Below the pieces are notes generated by a model. It was not told where the DNA came from, ran no database searches, and worked only from the letters and a program-made list of their open reading frames with translations. Shown piece after piece: positions 55,873-64,000 of a stretch of 64,000 bases of DNA. The DNA is from Archivesica marissinica. Lineage: Eukaryota; Mollusca; Bivalvia; Venerida; Vesicomyidae. The position numbers were made by a program, and so were the translations under genes. The stretch covers positions 46,079,477-46,143,476 of the forward strand of contig CM026401.1 of assembly GCA_014843695.1 (NCBI GenBank), in the 5' to 3' direction. Every line of letters begins with the position of its first letter. The first letter of the stretch is position 1.

Positions 55873-56415
55873 TTTACATCTCGGTACTTAGTTAAACTTT
55901 CAACGACAATAAAGGGAAACCCTGTTTCACACCAGGTTGCTTAGTACAACTTTCAACGACTATAAACCCTGTTTTACACCATGCTGCTTAGCAAAACTTT
56001 TAACGACTATAAAGGGAAACCCTGTTTCACACCATGCTGCTTAGTAAAACCTCCAACGACTATAAAGGGTAACCCTGTTTCACACCATGCTGCTTAGTAA
56101 AACCTCCAACGACTATGAAGGGTAACCCTGTTTCACACTATTCTGCTTAGTAAAACCTTCAACGACTATAAAGGGTAACCCTGTTTCACACCATGCCGCT
56201 TAGTAAAACTTTCAACGACAATAAAAGGAAACCCTGTTTCACACCATGCTGCTTAGTAAAACCTTCAACGACTATAAAGGGAAACCCTGTTTCACACCAT
56301 GCTGCTTAGTAAAACCTTCAACGACTATAAAGGGAAACCCTGTTTCACACCATGCTGCTTAGTAAAACCTTCAACGACTATAAAGGGTAACCCTGTTTCA
56401 CACCATGCCGCAGGT
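55873..56415. repeat. 53-bp minisatellite, about 10 copies
   Basis: The unit is aaaccttcaacgactataaa, gggaaaccctgtttcacacc, atgctgcttagta. It shares ataaagggaaaccctgt with the preceding 45-bp array, so the two are related. Confidence 0.95.
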
Positions 56416-56417
56416 TC

Positions 56418-56672
56418 GATCCCATATGAGCGACGCCTCCCGAAGAGATTAGTCATTTTAGATTTGTTGGAGGATAGTGCATGATACAGACAGAGGCCCA
56501 TTCCAGAGTCTCCTCTGGTTCTTTTACGTGCACAGTGTAAAGCACCGACACGAGACCTCGGTTTAACGTCCCATCTGAAAGACTGTTAATTTTATTAGGG
56601 TCAGACGGGGGATCGAACCTGCGATCCCTGGATTACGAGTCCAGCGTGTTACCACTGGACTACAGATCTGGT
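56418..56672 (-). mobile_element. SINE-A, tail end lost
   Basis: It begins inside the tail hairpin (catatgagcgacgcctccc), and the body and head are complete to 56672. The break joins the 53-bp array. Confidence 0.8.
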
Positions 56673-57090
56673 AATTGATTATTCTAATTAAGTACTGACT
56701 ATGTACAATGTACATATGCATAGTATACACATGTGTTAACAGAGCATGGTGTAATGAACATAGATTATACTGAAATAAATATGAAATATATATGTCCTAA
56801 ACATGATCAATCAGGAATGTCTGTTTGGTAGCAGATAGGTAAACGATAAAATTCAACAAAAGATGTTATAGTATGACATTGCCCATACTCGCATATAGTT
56901 GTAAAACCCTTTATTAAGGAGTGTATAGTAAGCCAAATGCCATACGTACATTAGTAACTAACGGTTGTATATGAGGACAGAATGGAGAATGTTAAAACTA
57001 TCTCAATAATCGCGGATTAAGTATCGAATGTTGTTAGATAATCTACAGCTATAACTTTTGTTTTAATGATTATGGTTTTGTAATTTTCAG
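56673..57090. other. Gene 2 intron, 3' end
   Basis: AT-rich DNA ending in the acceptor ttgtaattttcag at 57078-57090. No other feature was recognised. Confidence 0.6.
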
Positions 57091-58367
57091 ATGGTTTCAG
57101 TAATAAGGGGCAGACGACAAATGGCAACAACGTAAACACTAAGATACAGGATCGGTCTGCAAATAAGGGAACAAAACAAAATCTAGAAACCAGCAATTCT
57201 TCCTTTAAAAAGACAACACAAACAAAAAATGGCACGGTTGATACAAATGTTGACCTTACAAATCAGCTAGAAATTGAAATCAAAGAACTTAACCAGATAA
57301 AACAGCAAATATATCAGGAAAGTGTGAGCAATAACGGCAAGAAGCAGAAGTTTCTTCAACACATAGACAAACAAATAAAGCTCCGACTTATGAAGCAAAA
57401 TCAACAGAATAATAAGCAACTTGAGCAAACACCTCAACATAATCCGCAAACTCGTGAGCAAATATATCAACAGGACAAAGACAACTTACAAAAGCAAACG
57501 CGGCAACGGACGTCTATGCAAACTGAGCCACAGTTGATCAATCAAAGTAAGAAACCTATTGCAATGTCCACGATGCAAACAGTTCCACAGTTGATCAACC
57601 CAAGAAAACAAGTCATTGCAATGTCCACGATGCAATCAACGCCAAAGTTGAACAATCAAAGGAAACAACTTAGTGCAATGCACACGAGAAAGGATCAGCA
57701 ACATAGTACCACTCAAGATAAACATCCTCTTCTGACGCCTAATGTAGATCTATTACAGCACGAGCATATGCAACCACATCCCCAAACACAAATCCATGCA
57801 CAACAAGTGAGTCAGCAGCAAGTCCAAATTATATCAGCCGGACAACGTAATCAGCAAGGATTTAAGACACACCAAGTACAGCCGCAAGAGTCCATCATAC
57901 AGCAGGTCTATCCACAACAGGCCATGACAAAACAAATAAACCCACATAATTCTATGTTACAACAACTACACACCCAACAGAATATGATACCACCGCTCTA
58001 TTCACAGAATGCTATGATACAATCATATCCACCGCAGCCATTGATTCACCAACAACTACTTCGCATAAACAGATGGCCAAATACTGCACGAACTGCTCAA
58101 CAAATAGCTCCCCAACATATACTAGTACCTGTATCACTTGATAGTGCGATGAGTGGCCACGGGATGTTGTCTGACAAATTTGTAGTCGTCAATCCATTGC
58201 TAAGGGACAACAATCTACCACGAATTCACAACGGGTTAAATGTTGGACCAGTGTCACCAACACCATCGGCTACTGCAAAGCCAACATCAAAGCCAACAAC
58301 GACATCAACGAAACAACCAATTACTACTATACCTCCGTCCACAACACCACCCAGCACACCAAGGTAA
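57091..58367 (+). CDS. Gene 2 exon 2: Gln-rich secreted protein body
   Basis: It encodes residues 24 (split Tyr) to 448 if the TAA at 58365 is used. The exon opens with GFSNKGQTTNGNN and a Lys/Asn/Gln-rich charged part including a possible helix around TNQLEIEIKELNQIKQQI. Residues about 165-222 are three 19-residue repeats of the type STMQTVPQLINPRKQVIAM, coded by 57-bp units. A Gln/Pro/His-rich part (about 240-360) has many QQ, MIQ and LHTQQ steps. Then come HGMLSDKFVVVNPLLRDNN, which looks less repetitive, and a Thr/Pro/Ser end (about 413-448) with PTTTSTKQP. An ORF start at GTG 57324 is an artefact, since the frame is open back to the acceptor. No cysteine is visible in the exon, and no domain was recognised. 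Confidence 0.7.
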
Positions 58368-58531
58368 TACAAGTAGCAAGTAGCAAGTTTTGTAATAATA
58401 AGGTAATCCAGTTCATTATTTAAAATCTTTGTTTCTAAAATATAGGGCCATTCAATGGATTGCAGATATAATTCTATTTCGATCATACAATACTCTATAT
58501 AGCGAACATAAGCTATTGTCTATTCAAGGGG

Positions 58532-58735
58532 CATCCATGACCGAGTGGCTAAGGTCATTGTCTTCAAATTACTTGCTCCTAACCACTGTAGGTTCGAATC
58601 ACACTGGGAGTGTCGAATTCCTGCATGTGAGGAAGCTGACATGTGGAAGGTTAGACACGGATGCCCGAAGAATGTCGGTGTGTCTATTAACCCCTAAACA
58701 CACTTGTCTATTTAAGGGATGCGTCTGTGGATAAT
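58532..58735 (+). mobile_element. SINE-F, tRNA-Leu/Ser-like head
   Basis: The head ggcatccatgaccgagtggc is followed by a long variable-arm-like segment and a B box GGTTCGAATCACAC. The body has ctgcatgtgaggaagctgac and cacggatgcccgaagaatg. The gag-tgg plus long variable arm suggests a Leu or Ser tRNA origin. Confidence 0.6.
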
Positions 58736-58790
58736 TACCATAGTGTGCTACACACGTTGATGATCACACATTGTCGGTGTTTTACCTTTC

Positions 58791-59084
58791 TGTGAGTGTG
58801 TTATTACGTTTATTTATCGTCGCTACCGGTTGTCCATATGAGCGACGCCTCCTGAAGCGATTAGTTATTTTAGATTTTGGAGGATAGTGCATGATACAGA
58901 CAGAGACGCATTCCAGAGTCTCCTCTGGTTCTTTTACGTGCACGGTGTAAATCACCGACACGAGACCTCGGATTAACGTCCCATCTGAAAGACTGTTAAT
59001 TTTATTAGGGTCAGACGGGGGATCGAACTTGCGATCCCTGGATTACCAGTCCAGCGTGTTACCACTGGACTACATATCCGTCTG
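58791..59084 (-). mobile_element. SINE-A, full length with 13-bp target duplication
   Basis: tgttttacctttc occurs at 58778-58790 and 59085-59097. Tail at the left, head at the right. Confidence 0.9.
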
Positions 59085-59126
59085 TGTTTTACCTTTCACT
59101 TCTGCACTGTTAAATCGAACTACTTA

Positions 59127-59518
59127 CTATGACGAATGGCGCTAGCCACCAGTGATAATGATAGCTAGTTAAATCGTAATACTGACATCACGAAGCGTAT
59201 GACGAATGGCGCTAGCCACCAATGATAATAATAGCTAGTTAAATCGTACTACTGACATCACGAAGCTTATGACGAATGGCGCTAGCCACCAATGATACTG
59301 ATAGCTAGTTAAATCGTACTACTGACATCACGAAGCTTATGGCGAATGGCGCTAGCCACCAATGATAATGATAGCTAGTTAAATCGTACTACTGACGTCA
59401 CGAAGCTTATGACGAATGGCGCTAGCCACCAATGATAATGATAGCTAGTTAAATCGTACTACTGACGTCACGAAGCTTATGACGATTGGCGCTAGCCAGC
59501 AATGATAATGATAGCTAG
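59127..59518. repeat. 70-bp minisatellite, about 5.6 copies
   Basis: The unit starts gacgaatggcgctagccacc and includes atgataatgatagctag and cgtactactgacatcacg. Units begin at 59131, 59201, 59271, 59341, 59411 and 59481. Confidence 0.95.
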
Positions 59519-59681
59519 CAAGGTACATGAGTTAAATACTATTCGAGTGTTCACTTAAACGAACAATTTGTGGTTGTTTTGGGCAACTGTTTTTTCTGGC
59601 GTTACTTGCGAGTCGAGTTTCGAAGCATTCATGTTGACGCTATATTAGATTGTTTTAAGTAGCATCCAATAAAATGTATTG

Positions 59682-60085
59682 TTAACCGCTGTAGCCTGTC
59701 CAGGAAAGGTGTTGGTTTAAACATATTTTATTTATCAAGATAAACATGACATATAACATCTGTACATATAACATCCATACAATACAACTATCAAGACAAG
59801 TGGATTGAATTGAAAGCTACAGGAGCTTATGGTAATTCTCTCCACTACATACTAATTATCATTATGGCAGTTAAAATTTATTATAGTAGTAAAACTCGAC
59901 TAAAATTGAATATGTTCGTTGATACATTTTATAAGAATAATAATGTAACTTAAGTATTGACTTTTAGATTGAGTTAAAGATTAGAAGAGTATAGAAGTAA
60001 GAGAGATGTAGGAGCGATAAAGGAAAGGTGTTGCTATGTCAAACCGTCGCTCAAATGGGTAACCGGTAGCGACGTTAAATAAACT
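59682..60085 (+). mobile_element. SINE-B fragment split by a 306-bp insertion
   Basis: SINE-B words gttaaccgctgtagcctgtc and the alpha tail (60040-60085) are separated by 59715-60020. aggaaaggtgttg flanks the insert at 59702-59714 and 60021-60033, a 13-base target duplication. Read on minus, the insert ends in ataaaatatgtttaaac, so it may be the 3' part of an unrecognised retroelement. Confidence 0.75.
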
Positions 60086-60227
60086 TAAATAAATAAAAAT
60101 ATAAAAAAATGTATTATATGTACTGACATTGAAAATATAAACTGAAATATAGTTATTTATTGAAGACACTAGATACATGTTACCTGTACCAATCTAGAGG
60201 ATACCACTCGGATATATGCCACCTGTG

Positions 60228-60432
60228 GCATCCGTGGTCCAGTGGTAGAGCGTCGGATTTGGAATCGAACGGTCCCGGGTTCGATACTCGGTCAGGCCAC
60301 GTATGTTGTGTCATTGAGCAAAGCACCTCACACACATTGCTTAGTACTGGTTAACCACTTAGGTCGGCTAAGCCTGCCCAGGAAAACATGTCTACGCCCC
60401 CGCAAGGGGTTTGACATTAATGGAACATGCAT
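60228..60432 (+). mobile_element. SINE-E, full length
   Basis: Head atccgtggtccagtggtagag, B box GGGTTCGATACTC, body cattgagcaaagcacctcac. Then a cccccgcaaggggtttgac stem and a short acatgcatgc tail. Same family as 48848. Confidence 0.85.
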
Positions 60433-60469
60433 GCAACCTCACGCGCTGGTATTTGACATAATAATTCAC

Positions 60470-60800
60470 ATGACCGTGCTTTCACGTTGAAAGGTCAACC
60501 TCAAGGTCATTAGTATGGCTTATTTGATATGTCTTTATGAGGTGTTCTACTGGAACTATATGTCTATCTGTCTTGGTGTTCGAGAAACAAGCAGTTACAA
60601 GCATACATAGATACGATTGGGACTGGACATTTTGACGAAATCTAGTCATTTCCTTCTATGCCAACTCTATACCTACACAAAGTTTCATCAACATCAATTA
60701 ACATATTTTAGTTGTCCGGCCAGAGAGACTCATAGACGGACAGAGGCAGCCAGATACAATAACCAATGATCATAACAGGGAGTGAGGGTCATTGTTAAAT
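60470..60800 (+). repeat. Dispersed repeat of the aaggtcaaggtcat type
   Basis: aaggtcaacctcaaggtcat, cacaaagtttcatcaacatc and gtccggccagagagactcat with gacggacagaggcagcc are in an order familiar from dispersed repeats of aquatic invertebrates. This is recognised from memory and without clear ends. Confidence 0.4.
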
Positions 60801-61702
60801 ATATTATTCTCCTGTCTATTGTATATTAACCAATTGATAGATATGGAGAAGAACTATTTACGTTCTAATCCCTTTCAGTTTACTGCAGGTTAATTTTATA
60901 TGTAAAATGTTCATTCCTTAATTACATGTAAAATTACTGGAAATAAATAATGTTTAAATTAACTCGTGAACCCAAAATGGTAATATATTGAGTCATGTAT
61001 GCATCACAAGCTCCAGTTAATTCACACCACCGAGTGTTAGAAAACATTGGTCGTGACTACAAAAACTGTTTGTGCTTTTTGTTGTGTTTTTCTTTAATTG
61101 CCTATGCAAGGTATGTTGGCTATAAATGTCAGCTTAATACACATTATTGTCAACATTAATATGTAAGAACAAATACTACGTTCAGTTCGTGCATTCATTC
61201 CGTTTAGTTAACTCAAAGTTCAATTGTGTCAAAGTATCAAGTCAGTGATGGAAAAGTAGTTCATACTTCCGACGTTTGTTAACATAACATGAAAGTGAAC
61301 AATAGAGATGGACGTTTTTGCTTTTATAAATGTGTCGTGTGTATCCACATTGACATTTACATAAGTTGCATCAAAGGGAGAGCAATCACTCAGGGCGCAA
61401 TCATATAAAACATGATCCGATAACCTTTTAATTTAATTTAATAATCTTTTATTGCATTGTTTTCATACATTACATTCTAACATAACTTGATTTAATGCTC
61501 CTATAAACAAAGAACAAATCTACCGTTCTTAAATCTGCAATAAACAACGGATAGAGCTGGTCTATTTTATGGCTGTTGAATTTTACCCCGCCGACAAAAT
61601 AATACACACATAGTACAATAGTTGGTCATGTTAGAATGGAGATAATATTTGTCTTGCCGTTGTTTATCGGCGATTAAAACGCGGTTTGTCGTTGATTGGT
61701 TG
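60801..61702. other. No recognised gene
   Basis: AT-rich intergenic DNA. Near 61620-61690 it has gttagaatggagataat and gttgtttatcggcgattaaa, words shared with the hairpin MITEs at 10190 and 41137. Confidence 0.5.
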
Positions 61703-62103
61703 ATGAGCAACTTGAGCAAACACACTCACAGACGGATCTGTAGTCCAGTGGTTAACACGCTGGACTGGAAATCCAGGGATCGCAGGTTCGATCCCCCGTC
61801 TGACCCTAATACAATTAACATTCTTTCATTTGGGACTTTAACCCGAGGTCTCGTGTCGGTGTTCTACACTGTGCACATAAACGAACCAGAGGAGACTCTG
61901 GAATGGGTCTCTCTCTGTATCATTGCACTACCCTCAAACATCTAAAATGACTAATCTCTTCAGGAGGCGTCGCTCATATGGGCAACCGGTAGCGACGATA
62001 AATAAACATAAAACAAACACCTCTACAGAATCCACAAACTATTGAGCAAATATATCAACAGGACAGAGACAACTTACATAAGCAAATTCGGCAACGGACG
62101 TCT
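61703..62103 (+). pseudogene. Partial copy of gene 2 exon 2, split by a SINE-A
   Basis: gagcaacttgagcaaacac (61705-61723) and, after the SINE, cctctacagaatccacaaac through ttcggcaacggacgtctatg match 57415-57525 of gene 2 in order and frame. The duplicate enters the 57-bp array directly. It lacks the exon 2 start and the signal peptide, so it is probably not a gene. An acceptor-like ctctacag exists, but its phase does not fit the exon 2 end. Confidence 0.75.
61729..62013 (+). mobile_element. SINE-A inserted in the gene 2 duplicate
   Basis: Full head, body and tail, with caaacac on both sides (about 61717 and 62014). The insertion splits the duplicated coding sequence. Confidence 0.85.
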
Positions 62104-64000
62104 ATGCAAACAGCGCCACAGTTGATCAATCAAAGAATGCAACTTATTGCAATGTCCACGATGCAAACAGCGCCACAGTTGAACACTCAAAGAAAGCAAC
62201 TTATTGCAATGTCCACGATGCAAACAGCGCCACAGTTGAACACTCAAAGAAAGCAACGCATACAATGTCCACGATGCAAACAGCGCCACAGTTGACCAAT
62301 CAAAGAACGCAACTTATTGTAATGTACACGATGCAAACAACGCCACAGTTGACCAATCAAAGAAAGCAACTTATTGCAATGTACACGATGCAAACAACGC
62401 CACAGTTGACCAATCAAAGAAAGCAACTTATTGCAATGTACACGATGCAAACAACGCCAGAGTTGAACAATCAAAGAACGCAACGTATTGTAATGTACAC
62501 GATGCAAACAACGCCACAGTTGACCAATCAAAGAAAGCAACTTATTGTAATGTACACGATGCAAACAACGCCACAGTTGACCAATCAAAGAAAGCAACTT
62601 ATTGTAATGTACACGATGCAAACAACGCCACAGTTGACCAATCAAAGAAAGCAACTTATTGCAACGTCCACGATGCAAACAACGCCACAGTTGACCAATC
62701 AAAGAAAGCCAAGCATTACAATGTCCACGATGCAAACAGCGCCACAGTTGAACAATCAAAGAAAGCAACGTATTGCAATGTCCACGATGCAAACAGCGCC
62801 ACAGTTGAACACTCAAAGAAAGCAACGCATACAATGTCCACGATGCAAGCAACGCCACAGTTGAACAATCAAAGAAAGAAAGCAACTTATTGCAATGTCC
62901 ACTATGCAAACAACGCCACAGTTGAACAATCAAAGAAAGCAACTTATTGCAATGTACACGATGCAAACAACGCCACAGTTGAACAATCAAAGAAAGCAAC
63001 GTATTACAATGTACATAATGCAAACAACGCCACAGTTGACCAATCAAAGAACGCAACTTATTGCAATGTCCACGATGCAAACAACGCCACAGTTGAACAA
63101 TCAAAGACAGCAACGTATTACAATGTACACGATGCAAACAACGCCACAGTTGACCAATCAAAGAACGCAACTTATTGCAATGTACACGATGCAAACAACG
63201 CCACAGTTGACCAATCAAAGAACGCAACTTATTGCAACGTCCACGATGCAAACAACGCCACAGTTGACCAATCAAAGAAAGCAACTTATTGCAATGTCCA
63301 CGATGCAAACAGCGCCACAGTTGACCAATCAAAGAACGCAACTTATTGCAATGTACAAGATGCAAACAACGCCACAGTTGAACAATCAAAGAAAGCAACG
63401 TATTACAATGTACACGATGCAAACAACGCCACAGTTGACCAATCAAAGAAAGCAACTTATTGTAATGTACACGATGCAAACAACGCCACAGTTGAACAAT
63501 CAAAGAAAGCAACTATTGCAATGTCCACGATGCAAACAACGCCACAGTTGACCAATCAAAGAAAGCAACTTATTGCAATGTCCACGATGCAAACAACGCC
63601 ACAGTTGAACACTCAAAGAAAGCAACTTATTGCAATGTACACGATGCAAACAACGCCACAGTTGAACAATCAAAGAACGCAACTTATTGCAATGTCCACA
63701 TGCAAACAACGCCACAGTTGACCAATCAAAGAACGCAACTTATTGCAATGTCCACGATGCAAACAACGCCACAGTTGAACAATCAAAGAACGCAACTTAT
63801 TGCAATGTCCACGATGCAAACAACGCCACAGTTGAACAATCAAAGAACGCAACTTATTGCAATGTCCACGATGCAAACAACGCCACAGTTGAACAATCAA
63901 AGAAAGCAACTTATTGCAATGTACACGATGCAATCAACGCCACAGTTGAACAATCAAAGAAAGCAACTTATTGCAATGTCCACGATGCAAACAATGCCAC
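62104..64000. repeat. 57-bp satellite array, at least 33 copies, derived from gene 2
   Basis: The unit is atgtccacgatgcaaacagc, gccacagttgaacaatc, aaagaaagcaacttattgca. It corresponds to the 19-codon repeat of gene 2 (57514-57690). Variants include gtacacg for gtccacg and gaacg for gaaag. One- and four-base indels (near 62252, 62870, 63512 and 63700) break the frame, so it is not coding as a whole. It continues past the window end. Confidence 0.95.

Larger units (their letters stand above)
50786..58367 (+). other. Gene 2 span: secreted Gln-rich protein
   Basis: Two exons: 50786-50855 and 57091-58363, or to the stop at 58367. The phase 1 intron (6235 bases) is GT-AG with a consensus GTGAGT donor and an attttcag acceptor. 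The joined codon T+AT gives Tyr 24. If translation stops at the TAA at 58365-58367 the protein is 448 residues. A donor-like AAG|GTAATA overlaps that stop, so a further exon outside or downstream is possible. The protein has a signal peptide, a Lys/Asn/Gln-rich charged region, three 19-residue repeats, a Gln/Pro/His-rich middle and a Thr/Pro mucin-like end. No known domain was recognised. It is head to head with gene 1. Confidence 0.7.

Noticed and set aside
62010..62040. An acceptor-like site before the gene 2 duplicate that might make it exon 3 of gene 2
   Set aside because: The phase left by the 58363 donor would put the repeats in a frame with an early stop, and the site lies at the end of an inserted SINE-A.
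62244..63721. Long frames on both strands in the 57-bp array
   Set aside because: The unit derives from gene 2 coding sequence, but one- and four-base indels shift the frame repeatedly, so the array as a whole cannot encode one protein. The minus frame is a shadow.

Overview
This window is eukaryotic nuclear DNA, most likely from a bivalve mollusc. The evidence is split genes with GT-AG introns, several tRNA-headed SINE families with Pol III A and B boxes, scattered V-SINE-like cores of the type common in bivalves, a degenerate I/Nimb-like LINE, a Gypsy pol fragment, TA- and TTAA-flanked MITEs, and about twenty minisatellite arrays. Most long open frames here are translations of tandem repeats, not genes. 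Family names SINE-A to SINE-F and DR1 are labels made up for this window.

Two secreted-protein genes can be assembled by hand. Gene 1 (minus strand, 36427 to 7253) has six exons whose splice phases all agree: 36427-36232, 29815-29679, 20030-19906, 18138-18074, 14084-12660 and 8679-7253. They encode 1124 residues: a signal peptide, one complete Reeler domain, a Gly/Ser/Thr/Gln-rich region with a mucin-like stretch, and a 474-residue Gly/Phe-rich tail. Gene 2 (plus strand, 50786-50855 joined to 57091-58363/58367) encodes a signal peptide followed by a Gln-rich protein with three 19-residue repeats and a Thr/Pro tail. The genes are head to head, 14.4 kb apart. Secreted low-complexity proteins of this kind in a bivalve suggest a structural secretion such as shell matrix or byssus, or a defence protein; this is inference.

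Layout. 1-7252: downstream flank of gene 1, with SINEs, small arrays, a 5'-truncated LINE with a target-site duplication, and DR1 copies. 7253-36427: gene 1; every intron carries tandem repeats, and intron 2 also holds the LINE (about 23441-29285). 36428-50785: intergenic, with a TTAA MITE, a 1.1 kb foldback element, a 265-base hairpin, SINEs, a 52-bp array, a 3 kb array of a 42-bp unit, and a Gypsy fragment. 50786-58367: gene 2, its single seen intron holding nested SINEs, a pogo/Tigger-like MITE and arrays of 24, 45 and 53 bp. 58368-64000: SINEs, a 70-bp array, and a 57-bp satellite that runs off the window and is a partial, frameshifted copy of gene 2 coding sequence.

The most notable points are the Reeler plus silk-like architecture, two near-equal terminal exons sharing a Gly-Phe-Gly-Thr heptad, the seeding of a large satellite by a coding repeat, and modular SINEs in which different tRNA heads share the same 3' tails.
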